DNA of 36,425 bases from Halorubrum sp. F4 (GTDB taxonomy: Archaea; Halobacteriota; Halobacteria; Halobacteriales; Haloferacaceae), in the NCBI RefSeq assembly GCF_027257195.1, contig NZ_JAPDFS010000001.1, positions 589,683-626,107 of the forward strand, read 5' to 3'. Below the pieces are notes generated by a model. It ran no database searches. It worked only from the letters and a program-made list of their open reading frames with translations, and was not told where the DNA came from. Shown here piece by piece: positions 8,237 to 15,769 of the stretch. The position numbers and the translations under genes were made by a program. How positions within the stretch are numbered: the first letter of the stretch is position 1; every line of letters starts with the position of its first letter.

Positions 8237-8705
8237 CGTTCACCGTGTGGGTGTCACAGAATCGTTCTCACACCCGTATCAAGGATCGTTCGAGATAGAC
8301 GAAGTAACGACCGATCACAGTGCGGTGGCGCGCCGGTGAGCGCCCGAATGGGCGCGAACCCGACCGCGAGGGACGCGGCGAACGAAGTGAGCCGCGAGGC
8401 TGGGGAGGTGCGAGGTGCGGGGCTGTGCGGGGCGGGGTGGGATTCAAAGGGGCAGTTGTGAGGACGAAGCACGACGCAGTAAGCACCGCAGAGAGTGAGC
8501 GTAGCGAACGACTGAGGAGCACAACGAGTCGCACGAGTCCTCACAACTGGGGCTTTGGAGATGGTCACCGCACCAACAACGATTCACTCTCGATCAAACG
8601 ATTCGTACTACTTGCAGGCACGTTCTCACGACTGGTTCGTTTCGAGACCGTGAAATAAACACTATCGACCCCCTCCCCGGTCCGGTTCCGACCGTACCGC
8701 CCCTG
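8237..8705. other. Gene-free stretch holding repeat copy 2
   Basis: There is no credible gene. The stretch opens with a 6-bp inverted repeat, GGGTGT (8249-8254) with ACACCC (8270-8275), possibly a transcript end for the preceding gene. Repeat copy 2 fills 8324-8614. The remainder to 8705 shows nothing recognisable. Open frames here on both strands are arginine/proline-rich by-products of the repeat. Confidence 0.6.
8324..8614 (+). repeat. Dispersed structured repeat, copy 2 (complete)
   Basis: It opens with GGTGGCGCGCC and shares most of its length with 18727-19084. It contains four elements. The first is a hairpin 8374-8396 with a 6-bp outer stem, opposed GA steps (8380-8381, 8389-8390), an inner AC/GT stem and a GAA loop. 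The second is a smaller hairpin 8495-8509 of the same design with a GTA loop. The third is a long-range stem, AGTTGTGAGGAC (8454-8465) with GTCCTCACAACT (8537-8548), 12 perfect pairs. The fourth is a closing CAAAG (8445-8449) with CTTTG (8553-8557), separated from the long stem by a G-rich internal loop. A tail at 8571-8614 is also shared with copy 3. The function is unknown. Confidence 0.85.
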
Positions 8706-8909
8706 TCACGCCGACTCCCACCGCTCGGGCGCGACTCCGGCGAACGCGACGAGCCGTGGGTACGCGACGCCGACCGCGACCGCGACGGCGACGCCGACGT
8801 ATATCGGGAGGTCGTAGCCGGCCCGTTCGATCCCGTCGACGACGACGAGGATCGCCCCGATCATCACCAGGTAGTGTAACAGGAGGTACGGGAAGTTGCC
8901 TCGATCCAT
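8706..8909 (-). CDS. Small two-helix membrane protein, unknown function
   Basis: A 67-residue protein with two hydrophobic segments (about 8-24 and 37-52) joined by a short polar loop, probably a small inner-membrane protein. I do not recognise a named family, though the composition is normal for a haloarchaeal gene. A TATA-like box (GTTTTGC on the minus strand, 8932-8938) is centred about 26 bp before the ATG at 8909, supporting a real leaderless gene. It lies downstream of and on the same strand as the UxuA-like gene, 57 bp from that gene's stop, but with its own promoter. No link to the catabolic island can be shown. Confidence 0.6.
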   Translation of the reverse strand: MDRGNFPYLLLHYLVMIGAILVVVDGIERAGYDLPIYVGVAVAVAVGVAYPRLVAFAGVAPERWESA

Positions 8910-8966
8910 GGGCGGACTCGAACGCCCCGAAGCAAAACGGTGTCGGCAGGACCAGGTTCCCGACCG

Positions 8967-10037
8967 TTATTCCGCGAGCGCGCCCTTGAGGAGTCCGCGG
9001 AGGTAGCCCGCGGTGAACCCTCGGGCTCGGTGGCCCCAGTCGGTGTCGTCGCGCATCTCCGGGACGTGGTCCGGGATGACGATCCCGTCGAATCCGGTCT
9101 CGATCAGGGTCCGCATCACCTCGAACTCGTCGTAGTTGCCGCAGTCGACGAACGTCTCGTTGAACGACTCGGCCGTCCCCTCCACGTCCCGGAAGTGGAC
9201 GAACACGACGTCGCCGCGCTCGCCGAACTCGCGGACGACGTCGACCACGTCCACACCCATCTCGGAGAAACAGCCGAGACACAGCTTCAGCCCGTGGTTA
9301 TCGCTCGGCACCGCGTCCATCGCCCGGCGGAAGCTCTCCACGTTCCTGAACAGCCGCGGAATTCCGCCGATCGACTCGATGTTCGGGGGGTCGATGGGGT
9401 GGAGCGCGAGGGTGACGCCGGCCTCCTCGGCGACCGGCAGGACCTCCCGGAGGAACTCCTCGTAGTTCTCCCATAGCTCCGCTTCGGTGTACTCGCGGTC
9501 GAGTGCGGGGTCGCCCGCGTCCTCGACGTCGGAGAGATCGAAGCTCGTTCCCTCGGCGTCGCCGCGCACCGGGACGGTCCCGGTCCGCATCGGCACCACG
9601 CCCCGGGGGTTCCACTGGTAGCCGAGGACCGGCAGGCCGGCCTCGCCCATGTTCCTGAGGAGCGTCTTGATCGATTCGAGCTGTTTCTCCGCGCCCGGCC
9701 GGCCGAACTTGATGTCGCCGTAACAGTTGTATCCCAGCGTGTGGATCCCGGCGAGTCGGACGTCGTGGGCGGCACACGCTGCCACGAGCGACTCCAAGTA
9801 CTCGACCGAAGGGACGTCGTCGGGCCCGAGCGGGAGCCGTCGGTCGGTCTCCGTGCGATCGCTCTCGTCGGCGAAGATGTCGCCGCCGGTCCCGCCGCCG
9901 GGCTCGGTCGGGTTGACGAAGACGTCGCTCACGCCCAGCTGGCGGACGTACTGGAGGCGTTCGTCCGAGAGCGTGTTCGTCCGGAAGCCGACGCGCGGCC
10001 CCGAGGGTGTCCGGTCTCCGCTATCTGACTGATCCAT
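8967..10037 (-). CDS. Mannonate dehydratase (UxuA)-like TIM-barrel protein
   Basis: A 356-residue protein resembling D-mannonate dehydratase, which removes water from D-mannonate to give 2-keto-3-deoxygluconate. Shared features are His213 in LHPIDPP, GGIPRLFRN (224-232), Cys253 after NHGLK, His281 in VHFRDV, FNETF (292-296), PDHVP with Asp323/His324, and the tail YLRGLLKGA. His213, Cys253, His281 and Asp323 correspond to the metal ligands known in the family. One oddity is that the usual HPDDPP reads HPIDPP, with isoleucine at 215. Given this change and the overall divergence, it may act on a related aldonate or be an isomerase of the xylose-isomerase-like barrel group. The TATA-like box (about 10060-10067) is 27 bp before the ATG at 10037. 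Confidence 0.78.
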   Translation of the reverse strand: MDQSDSGDRTPSGPRVGFRTNTLSDERLQYVRQLGVSDVFVNPTEPGGGTGGDIFADESDRTETDRRLPLGPDDVPSVEYLESLVAACAAHDVRLAGIHTLGYNCYGDIKFGRPGAEKQLESIKTLLRNMGEAGLPVLGYQWNPRGVVPMRTGTVPVRGDAEGTSFDLSDVEDAGDPALDREYTEAELWENYEEFLREVLPVAEEAGVTLALHPIDPPNIESIGGIPRLFRNVESFRRAMDAVPSDNHGLKLCLGCFSEMGVDVVDVVREFGERGDVVFVHFRDVEGTAESFNETFVDCGNYDEFEVMRTLIETGFDGIVIPDHVPEMRDDTDWGHRARGFTAGYLRGLLKGALAE

Positions 10038-10243
10038 ACGTCACCGTGTCGAAAGGACGGCTATAGGCGTTTCGGTGGGTACGGATACTGGCCGTTGGTC
10101 GCGGATACCGCCCGCTCACGCGGGACTGACCGCGTCGATACGCGACGGTGGCGTCGATCCGCGTCAGTGGCGTCGATCCGCGGGGGCGGAGACGACAGCT
10201 TTAATCCGTCCGGTTGAAACGCGTCAACACGAGCCACCCGACC
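10038..10243. promoter_or_regulatory. Divergent promoter region, UxuA-like / enolase-superfamily gene 2
   Basis: The leftward TATA-like box is at about 10060-10067. The rightward box CTTTAATCC is at 10199-10207, placing the start of transcription about 15 nt before the ATG at 10244. The three 19-bp iterons at 10132-10182 lie between the two boxes, nearer the rightward one. Confidence 0.55.
10132..10182. repeat. Three 19-bp-spaced iterons, candidate operator array
   Basis: The 13-mer GCGTCGATNCGCG occurs at 10132-10144, 10151-10163 and 10170-10182, exactly 19 bp apart, with 6-bp spacers ACGGTG and TCAGTG. Copies 2 and 3 are identical over 16 bases including GTG before the core. Each has partial dyad symmetry (CGCG ends). 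The array ends about 17 bp upstream of the rightward TATA-like box, a position suited to activator or repressor binding. Confidence 0.7.
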
Positions 10244-11476
10244 ATGTACGAGGACTTTGCCACCAAGCTGGCGACGACGATGTGGGGCGATTACGACCGG
10301 ACCCCCGAACGCGACACGGAGAGCCCCGAGATAACCGACGTCGACACGGTCGTCGTCGACGGGAACTTCCCGTGGACGATCGTGACGATCGAGACCGACG
10401 CGGGCGTGACGGGGATCGGCGAGGCGTACCCCTCGCCCGGCGTCCACGAGATCATCACCGACTACCTCCGACCGGTCCTGGTGGGTGAGAACCCGCTCGA
10501 CGTCGAGCGGCTCTACCACCTGATGCGCGAGAGCCTCTCCGGCCGCGGGTCCCAGCAGGGGGTCGCGACGATCGCGATAAGCGGCGTCGAGCTCGCGCTG
10601 TGGGACACCGCGGGAAAGGCGCTCGACCAGCCCGTCTACCAGCTGCTCGGCGGGAAGATGCGCGACGAGGTGCGGATCTACGCGGACTGTCACGCCGGCG
10701 AGTCCATGATCGACGCCGCGATCGAGGGGCAACGTCGGGAGACGTATCGGCCGGAGGCGTACGCCGAGGAGGCCCGGGACGCGGTCGACGAGGGGTTCGA
10801 CCTCATCAAGTTCGACCTCGACGTCCCGTCCGGCCACGAGATAGGGACGAAGTCCCGGCATCTCACCGGTCCCGAGGTCGAACACAAGCGGCGGCTGGTG
10901 GCGGCCGTCGCGGAGGAGGTCGGCGACGAGGCGGAGTTCGCGTTCGACCTCCACTGGAACTTCAACCGCGAGTCGGCCAAACGCGTCTGTGACGTCATCG
11001 AGGAGTACGACCCCGTCTGGATCGAGGACCCGCTGCCGCCGGAGAACACCGAGGCGATGGCGAACTTCGCGGCGAACGTCGACGTGCCGGTCCTGACCGG
11101 GGAGAACCGCTACGGCCGTCACGGCTTCCGTGACCTCCTCGAGACGGGCGCGGTCGACTTCGTCGCCCCGGACACCCCGAAGACGGGCGGGATCGCGGAG
11201 ACGAAGAAGATCGGCGACCTCGCGGACACCTACTACTGCGCGCTCGCCCCGCACAACATCGGGAGTCCCGTCGCGACGATGGCGGGAGTCCACGTCGGCG
11301 CGACCGTCCCGAACTTCCTCGCGCTGGAGTTCCACGCCCGCGACGTCCCGTGGTGGGAGGACATGGTCGAGCGGTCCGAGCCGCTGATCCAGGACGGACG
11401 GATCCGAGTGCCGGACGCTCCCGGCCTCGGCATCGAACTCGACTGGGACGTCGTCGAGGAGCACCGGAAACGCTAG
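10244..11476 (+). CDS. Mandelate racemase/enolase-superfamily dehydratase (paralogue 2)
   Basis: A 410-residue enolase-superfamily protein of the galactonate/gluconate-dehydratase style. Metal ligands are Asp235 (FDLHWN), Glu261 (WIEDP) and Glu287 (LTGEN). The acid/base dyad is Asp310 (VAPDTPK) and His337 (APHNIG). The lysine motif reads KFD (189-191), so a lysine is followed by aspartate where mandelate racemase has a second lysine. The loop SGRGSQQG (99-106) and VELALWDTAGK (115-125) are typical. It probably dehydrates an aldonic acid to a 2-keto-3-deoxy acid. I take ATG 10244; an in-frame TTG at 10214 lies upstream of the expected transcript start. It is divergent from the UxuA-like gene and convergent with the dehydrogenase at 11507. 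Confidence 0.86.
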   Translation: MYEDFATKLATTMWGDYDRTPERDTESPEITDVDTVVVDGNFPWTIVTIETDAGVTGIGEAYPSPGVHEIITDYLRPVLVGENPLDVERLYHLMRESLSGRGSQQGVATIAISGVELALWDTAGKALDQPVYQLLGGKMRDEVRIYADCHAGESMIDAAIEGQRRETYRPEAYAEEARDAVDEGFDLIKFDLDVPSGHEIGTKSRHLTGPEVEHKRRLVAAVAEEVGDEAEFAFDLHWNFNRESAKRVCDVIEEYDPVWIEDPLPPENTEAMANFAANVDVPVLTGENRYGRHGFRDLLETGAVDFVAPDTPKTGGIAETKKIGDLADTYYCALAPHNIGSPVATMAGVHVGATVPNFLALEFHARDVPWWEDMVERSEPLIQDGRIRVPDAPGLGIELDWDVVEEHRKR

Positions 11477-11506
11477 CGACGGTCCTCCAGCTCTCCGAAT
11501 CCGTCC

Positions 11507-12445
11507 TCACTCCTCGAACGAGTCGAACACTCGACCGAGCGTGGCGAGTCGCCGATCCCGTCGTCGGAGGACCTCGTCGTCGGACTCGTCGTACTCCAGG
11601 AAGCCGCGGCCCGACTCGATCCCCGTCCGTCCGGAATCGAGGAGTTCCTCGAAGGTGTCCTGGGCCTCCTCGTCGTTACACAGGTGTGGGTAGAGGTGAT
11701 CGGCGACCGTTCGGAACTGGTCGACGCCGGCGATGTCCATCGTCTCGAAGGGCCCGATGACCGCGGTCCGTCGGGCGTAGCCGTCACGGACCGCGGCGTT
11801 GATGTCCTCCACTGACGCGACGTCCTCCTCCAGGAGGTGGACGCACTCGCGGACGACCGCGTTCTGGATCCGGTTCCAGACGAACCCGGGAACGTCCCTT
11901 TCGACCGTGATCGGTCGCCGATCGACGTCCTCGAGGAACGCACGCGTTCGGTCCATCGTTCGGTCGGAGGTCCGCTCGCCCCGGACGACCTCGACCGGCT
12001 CCAGTAGGTACGGCGGGAACCACCAGTGGCAGCCGACGACGCGTTCTGCGGCGTCCGGCACCGCCTCGGCGATCTCCGTGACCGGGATCCCGGAGGTGTT
12101 CGACGCGAGGACCGCGTCCGACGGTGCCGCCGCCGCGACCGCGGAGAACACGTCGCGTTTGGTCGCCAGGTCCTCGGGGACCGTCTCGAGCACGAGGTCG
12201 GCGTCGGCGACGCCCGTCGAGAGGTCGGTCGTCGTCGAGACGGCCTCGACCACCGACTCCGGCGACCGCTCGGTGAGTCCCCCTTCCCGGAGTTCCTCGA
12301 CCGCGTTCCCCATCCGATCCGCCGCTCGTTCGAGGTTCTCCTCGCGGTGGTCGACGAGCGTGACGTCCTGGTCGTGGAGCGTGAAGTGGACGCCGAACCC
12401 CTGTCCCATGTTCCCGGCACCGACGACCGTGACGTTCCGTGTCAT
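11507..12445 (-). CDS. 3-hydroxyacyl-CoA dehydrogenase/L-gulonate dehydrogenase-like (copy 2)
   Basis: A 312-residue NAD-dependent dehydrogenase paralogous to the one at 2613. The Rossmann motif GAGNMG is at 9-14. Catalytic residues are Ser118 (SNTSG), His140 (GCHWWFPP), Glu152 and Asn191 (WNRIQN). It lacks the acidic leader of copy 1 and is about 50 residues shorter. The HWWFPP segment and single N+C domain layout also fit the lambda-crystallin/gulonate dehydrogenase branch, so a free hydroxyacid is as likely as a CoA ester; no thiolase, hydratase or CoA ligase is nearby. The ATG at 12445 follows a minus-strand TATA-like box (CTTATTTGC, about 12468-12476). The open frame continues upstream to 12625, but that part is non-coding in character. 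Confidence 0.84.
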   Translation of the reverse strand: MTRNVTVVGAGNMGQGFGVHFTLHDQDVTLVDHREENLERAADRMGNAVEELREGGLTERSPESVVEAVSTTTDLSTGVADADLVLETVPEDLATKRDVFSAVAAAAPSDAVLASNTSGIPVTEIAEAVPDAAERVVGCHWWFPPYLLEPVEVVRGERTSDRTMDRTRAFLEDVDRRPITVERDVPGFVWNRIQNAVVRECVHLLEEDVASVEDINAAVRDGYARRTAVIGPFETMDIAGVDQFRTVADHLYPHLCNDEEAQDTFEELLDSGRTGIESGRGFLEYDESDDEVLRRRDRRLATLGRVFDSFEE

Positions 12446-12663
12446 ACGCCACCCAGGCGGGTAGTCGGCAAATAAGGTTCGGTGGGAGATCCGTTCGGTG
12501 CGGTCGGTGGGACGCGTCGGTTCGTTCGGCATGCGGTCACCGCCGGTACCTCGACCGAACGCCCGGCGGCTGGACGTGACTGGAGCGCGACACGGACGGG
12601 GGCGGGTCACGCTCACGGCTACCAAAACGTTTTATTGTGGTTCCGCCATCTACCTAGCAGCCA
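12446..12663. promoter_or_regulatory. Divergent promoter region, dehydrogenase copy 2 / ThDP enzyme
   Basis: The leftward TATA-like box is at about 12468-12476 and the rightward box GTTTTATTG at 12629-12637, giving a leader of about 4 nt for the ATG at 12664. Between them TCGGTGGGA-like words recur (about 12479-12511) and a 7-bp inverted repeat CCGCCGG/CCGGCGG lies at 12540-12569. Confidence 0.45.
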
Positions 12664-14304
12664 ATGAAAAACAGCGACGCGATCATCGACTGTCTCACCG
12701 CGAACGGGATCGGCACGGTGTTCGGGATCCCGGGCAAACAGACGTTGCCGCTGAACGAGAGCATCAGCGAGCGGGACGACATCGACTTCGTCATGGCTCG
12801 ACACGAAACGAACGTGTCCCATCAGGCGTGGGGATACGCCGAGTCGAGCGGGGAGATGGCGGCGACCGTCGTGATCCCGGGTCCCGGCGATATGAACGCG
12901 ATGAACGGGCTGAAGAACGCCCTCAACGACTGTACGCCCCTTCTCCACATCGCCGTCGAGACGGAGCCCGAGATCCGGGGCGGCGACGGGATCCACGAGA
13001 CGCCGCCGGACACCTACGACAACGTCGTCAAGGAGAACGTCACCGTCGAGACGCCACAGAGCACGGTCGCCGAGCTGGAACGCGCCATCTCGATCGCCCA
13101 AACCGCCCCGAAGGGGCCGGTCCGGGTCGGCATCCCGAAGAACTTCGTCCCGATGGAGATCGAGCCGGCCGCCGCGGGCGACATCGAGGTTCCCGAGCCG
13201 TGGGACGCGCCTGAACCCGAAGTCCGCGAGGCGAGCGAGCTCCTCGCCGCGGCCGACGAGCCGATGATCGTCGCCGGCGGCGGCGTCCGGGCGGCCGACG
13301 CGAGCGAGGAGCTACTGGCCGTCGCGGAGTCGCTCGAGGCACCCGTGGCGACGACCTACAAGGGGAAGGCGACCTTCCCGGAGGACCATCCCCTCTTCGC
13401 CGGCATGCTCTGTGGCGGGACGAGCACGGAACTGAAGCGGTGTCTCGAGGGATCGGACGTCCTCGTCGGCGTCGGCACCGACTTCGACGCGGTGTGGACC
13501 AAACACTGGTCGTACGAGTTCCCCGAGGAGCTCGTCCACGTCACGATGAACCCCTCGGACATCGGGACGGGCTACGAGCCGAGCGTCGGGATCGTCGCCG
13601 ACGCGGCGCGGACGCTTGCGGCGGTTGACGCGGAACTCGCGGACCTGTCGGTGACGGGCGGTGACGGCGAGGCACGGGCACGCGAGGTTCGCGAGGCCGA
13701 GGCCGAGCGGCTGGCGGAACTGCGGGACGTCTCCGAAGCGCCGCTCACGACGGTGAGCGCGGTGACGGCGATCCGCGACGCGCTTCCGCGGGAGAGCGTC
13801 GTCACGGCCGACGCCGGCGGCTCGCGGATCTGGACGCTGATGTCGTTCCCGACGTACGAGCCACGAGCCTACGTCAACCCCGGCTCCTGGGCGTCGATGG
13901 GGCTCTCGATCCCGGCCGCGGTCGGCGCGGCGGTCGCCAACCCCGACCGGCCGGTCGCCGCCGTCATCGGCGAGGGCGGGCTCCTGATGTGTGTCGAGGA
14001 GCTCCACACGATCGCCGCGGAGTCGCTCGACGTGGTCGTGTTCGTGTTCAACAACGACGACTACGCGATCATCAGCGAGGAGGCGGAGCGGTCCTACGGA
14101 CTCGGCGAGGGAGCCTACGGGTGGCCCGAGTCGCCGCTCGATTGTCGGGACATCGCGAAGGGGATGGGCCTCGACACGGCTCGTGCGGAGACTCCCGCGG
14201 AGATCGTCGACGCGACCGAGGCCGCACTGGAGGGCGGTCCGACTCTCATAGAGATCCCCACCGACCCCTACGAGCCACAGGCGGGGACGTTCATGACTCA
14301 GTGA
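12664..14304 (+). CDS. Thiamine-diphosphate-dependent enzyme (acetolactate synthase/benzoylformate decarboxylase-like)
   Basis: A 546-residue three-domain ThDP enzyme: PYR domain with the cofactor-activating Glu48 in ARHETN, a central Rossmann-like domain, and a C-terminal PP domain. The diphosphate/Mg motif, usually GDG followed about 25 residues on by NN, reads GEGG at 436-439 followed by NNDDY near 465, so the metal-binding aspartate is replaced by glutamate. The family decarboxylates or carboligates 2-ketoacids. A small regulatory subunit of acetolactate synthase is absent and the setting is catabolic, so decarboxylation or cleavage of a 2-keto sugar acid is more likely than branched-chain amino acid synthesis. 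It is followed on the same strand by enolase-superfamily gene 3, which has its own promoter. Confidence 0.83.
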   Translation: MKNSDAIIDCLTANGIGTVFGIPGKQTLPLNESISERDDIDFVMARHETNVSHQAWGYAESSGEMAATVVIPGPGDMNAMNGLKNALNDCTPLLHIAVETEPEIRGGDGIHETPPDTYDNVVKENVTVETPQSTVAELERAISIAQTAPKGPVRVGIPKNFVPMEIEPAAAGDIEVPEPWDAPEPEVREASELLAAADEPMIVAGGGVRAADASEELLAVAESLEAPVATTYKGKATFPEDHPLFAGMLCGGTSTELKRCLEGSDVLVGVGTDFDAVWTKHWSYEFPEELVHVTMNPSDIGTGYEPSVGIVADAARTLAAVDAELADLSVTGGDGEARAREVREAEAERLAELRDVSEAPLTTVSAVTAIRDALPRESVVTADAGGSRIWTLMSFPTYEPRAYVNPGSWASMGLSIPAAVGAAVANPDRPVAAVIGEGGLLMCVEELHTIAAESLDVVVFVFNNDDYAIISEEAERSYGLGEGAYGWPESPLDCRDIAKGMGLDTARAETPAEIVDATEAALEGGPTLIEIPTDPYEPQAGTFMTQ

Positions 14305-14391
14305 GAGACGGGGAATATCCGAGCCAACGATACCCACGGGACACGATCTCCCACCACAACCTATTTACTCGGTGTCGGGATGGGTACGGAC
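14305..14391 (+). promoter_or_regulatory. Promoter of enolase-superfamily gene 3
   Basis: The TATA-like box CTATTTACT (14361-14369) is centred about 27 bp before a GTG at 14392 and only about 15 bp before an ATG at 14380. Because neighbouring genes are leaderless at a 27-bp spacing, the box argues for the GTG start. Confidence 0.6.
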
Positions 14392-15561
14392 GTGACACCA
14401 GAGATCACCAAGATCGAGTCGACCGAGTTCTCCTACGAGATCGAGGACGTGGGCTACAGTCCGAACGGTTTCAGCGTCGTCTACGAGCCGGGCGCGACGA
14501 ACACGCGGAAGCTGTTCGCGATCAAGGTCCACACGGATACCGGAATTACCGGCGAGTACGTCGGCGGAAACTCGCCGGGCGCGGCCCAGATCAACATGTT
14601 CGCCGACTACCTGATCGGCAAGAACCCGTTCGACCGCGAGAAACACTGGAGCACGATCAACCGAGCGCTCCGGAAGTACGACCGGATGGGGATCGGCCCG
14701 ATCGACATCGCGCTCTGGGACTTCGCCGGGAAGTACTACGACGCGCCGATCCACGAGCTCCTCGGTACCTATCGGGAGCGGTTCCCCGCGTACGCGTCGA
14801 CGTATCAGGGCGACGAGAACGGCGGGCTCGACTCGCCGGAGGCGTTCGCCGACTTCGCGGAGGAGTGTCGCGATCTGGGATACGGAGCGTACAAGATACA
14901 TGACTGGGGGGGCGACTGGACCGATCCGGACAAGACGGTCGAGACGGTCCTCGAGGTCGGCGAACGCGTCGGCGACGAGATGGACCTGATGCTCGATCCG
15001 GCCTGTGAGCCCCCGACGTTCGCCGACGCCATACGGATCGGGAAGGCCTGCGACGAGGCCGACTTCTTCTGGTACGAGGATCCCTACCGCGACGGCGGCG
15101 TCTCCCAGCACGGCCACCGGAAGCTCCGCGAGATCCTCGACACGCCGCTCCTACAGACGGAACACGTCCGCGGCTTCGAGGCCCACACCGACTTCGTGGC
15201 GAACGACGCGACCGACTTCGTCCGGGCCGATCCCGAATACGACGGCGGGATCACCGGCGCGATGAAGATCGCGAGGATGACGGAGGGATTCGGCCTCGAC
15301 GTCGAACTCCACGCGCCCGGACCCGCACACCGACACTGTATCGCGGCGATCCGGAACACGAACTACTACGAGATCGCCTTAGTCCACCCGGACTGTCGGA
15401 ACACCCAACCGCCGGTGTACGACTGCGACTACTCGGACTTCCTCGACACCGTCGACGACGACGGCATGGTGACCGTGCCCGACGGTCCCGGGCTCGGCGT
15501 GGAGTACGACTGGGATTTCATCGAGGAGAACGCCACGGGGAGCGTCCACGTCTACGAATAG
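14392..15561 (+). CDS. Mandelate racemase/enolase-superfamily dehydratase (paralogue 3)
   Basis: A 389-residue enolase-superfamily protein. Metal ligands are Asp202 (LMLDPA), Glu229 (WYEDP) and Glu257 (LQTEHV). The dyad candidates are Asp280 (RADPEYDGG) and His307 (VELHAPG). The lysine motif reads KIH (168-170), the third different second residue among the island's three paralogues. A second histidine pair follows in PAHRH. It probably dehydrates a sugar acid. I chose the GTG at 14392 from its spacing to the TATA-like box; the ATG at 14380 would add four residues. The IclR gene follows on the same strand after a 208-bp gap with its own promoter. The three paralogues are too different to be recent duplicates, which suggests several substrates. 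Confidence 0.84.
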   Translation: MTPEITKIESTEFSYEIEDVGYSPNGFSVVYEPGATNTRKLFAIKVHTDTGITGEYVGGNSPGAAQINMFADYLIGKNPFDREKHWSTINRALRKYDRMGIGPIDIALWDFAGKYYDAPIHELLGTYRERFPAYASTYQGDENGGLDSPEAFADFAEECRDLGYGAYKIHDWGGDWTDPDKTVETVLEVGERVGDEMDLMLDPACEPPTFADAIRIGKACDEADFFWYEDPYRDGGVSQHGHRKLREILDTPLLQTEHVRGFEAHTDFVANDATDFVRADPEYDGGITGAMKIARMTEGFGLDVELHAPGPAHRHCIAAIRNTNYYEIALVHPDCRNTQPPVYDCDYSDFLDTVDDDGMVTVPDGPGLGVEYDWDFIEENATGSVHVYE

Positions 15562-15769
15562 GGCACGCGGTCTCGGACGTTCGCCAGCTCGGAACGCCGG
15601 GATGACGATGACCACGTGGCACGTAGATACCAGCGAGAACGGCGAGCTGCGGTCGTCGTCGCGCACGGAGGTGGGTCTCCCCCCGGACGACGGTCGTGAT
15701 CGGCCACACCGGACCGTTCGTTTGGCTATAGGGAACAAGTTTTAATCCCTGGGGAACCGTTCGGTCATC
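15562..15769 (+). promoter_or_regulatory. Promoter of the IclR regulator gene
   Basis: The TATA-like box GTTTTAATCC (15739-15748) is centred 27 bp before the ATG at 15770, giving a leaderless transcript. The upstream 170 bp shows no clear palindrome that I would call an autoregulatory site. Confidence 0.6.

Noticed and set aside
8320..8658. Short frames across repeat copy 2 on both strands
   Set aside because: Arginine/proline-rich products of the repeat sequence, not preserved in copy 3.
12664..14304. Assignment of the ThDP enzyme as acetolactate synthase (ilvB)
   Set aside because: No small subunit or other branched-chain genes nearby, altered GEGG motif, and a catabolic setting.
2431..14391. 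GGGTAC-like words in several island promoters as a shared operator
   Set aside because: They vary in position and orientation, are short, and partly overlap TATA boxes; not distinguishable from chance by eye.
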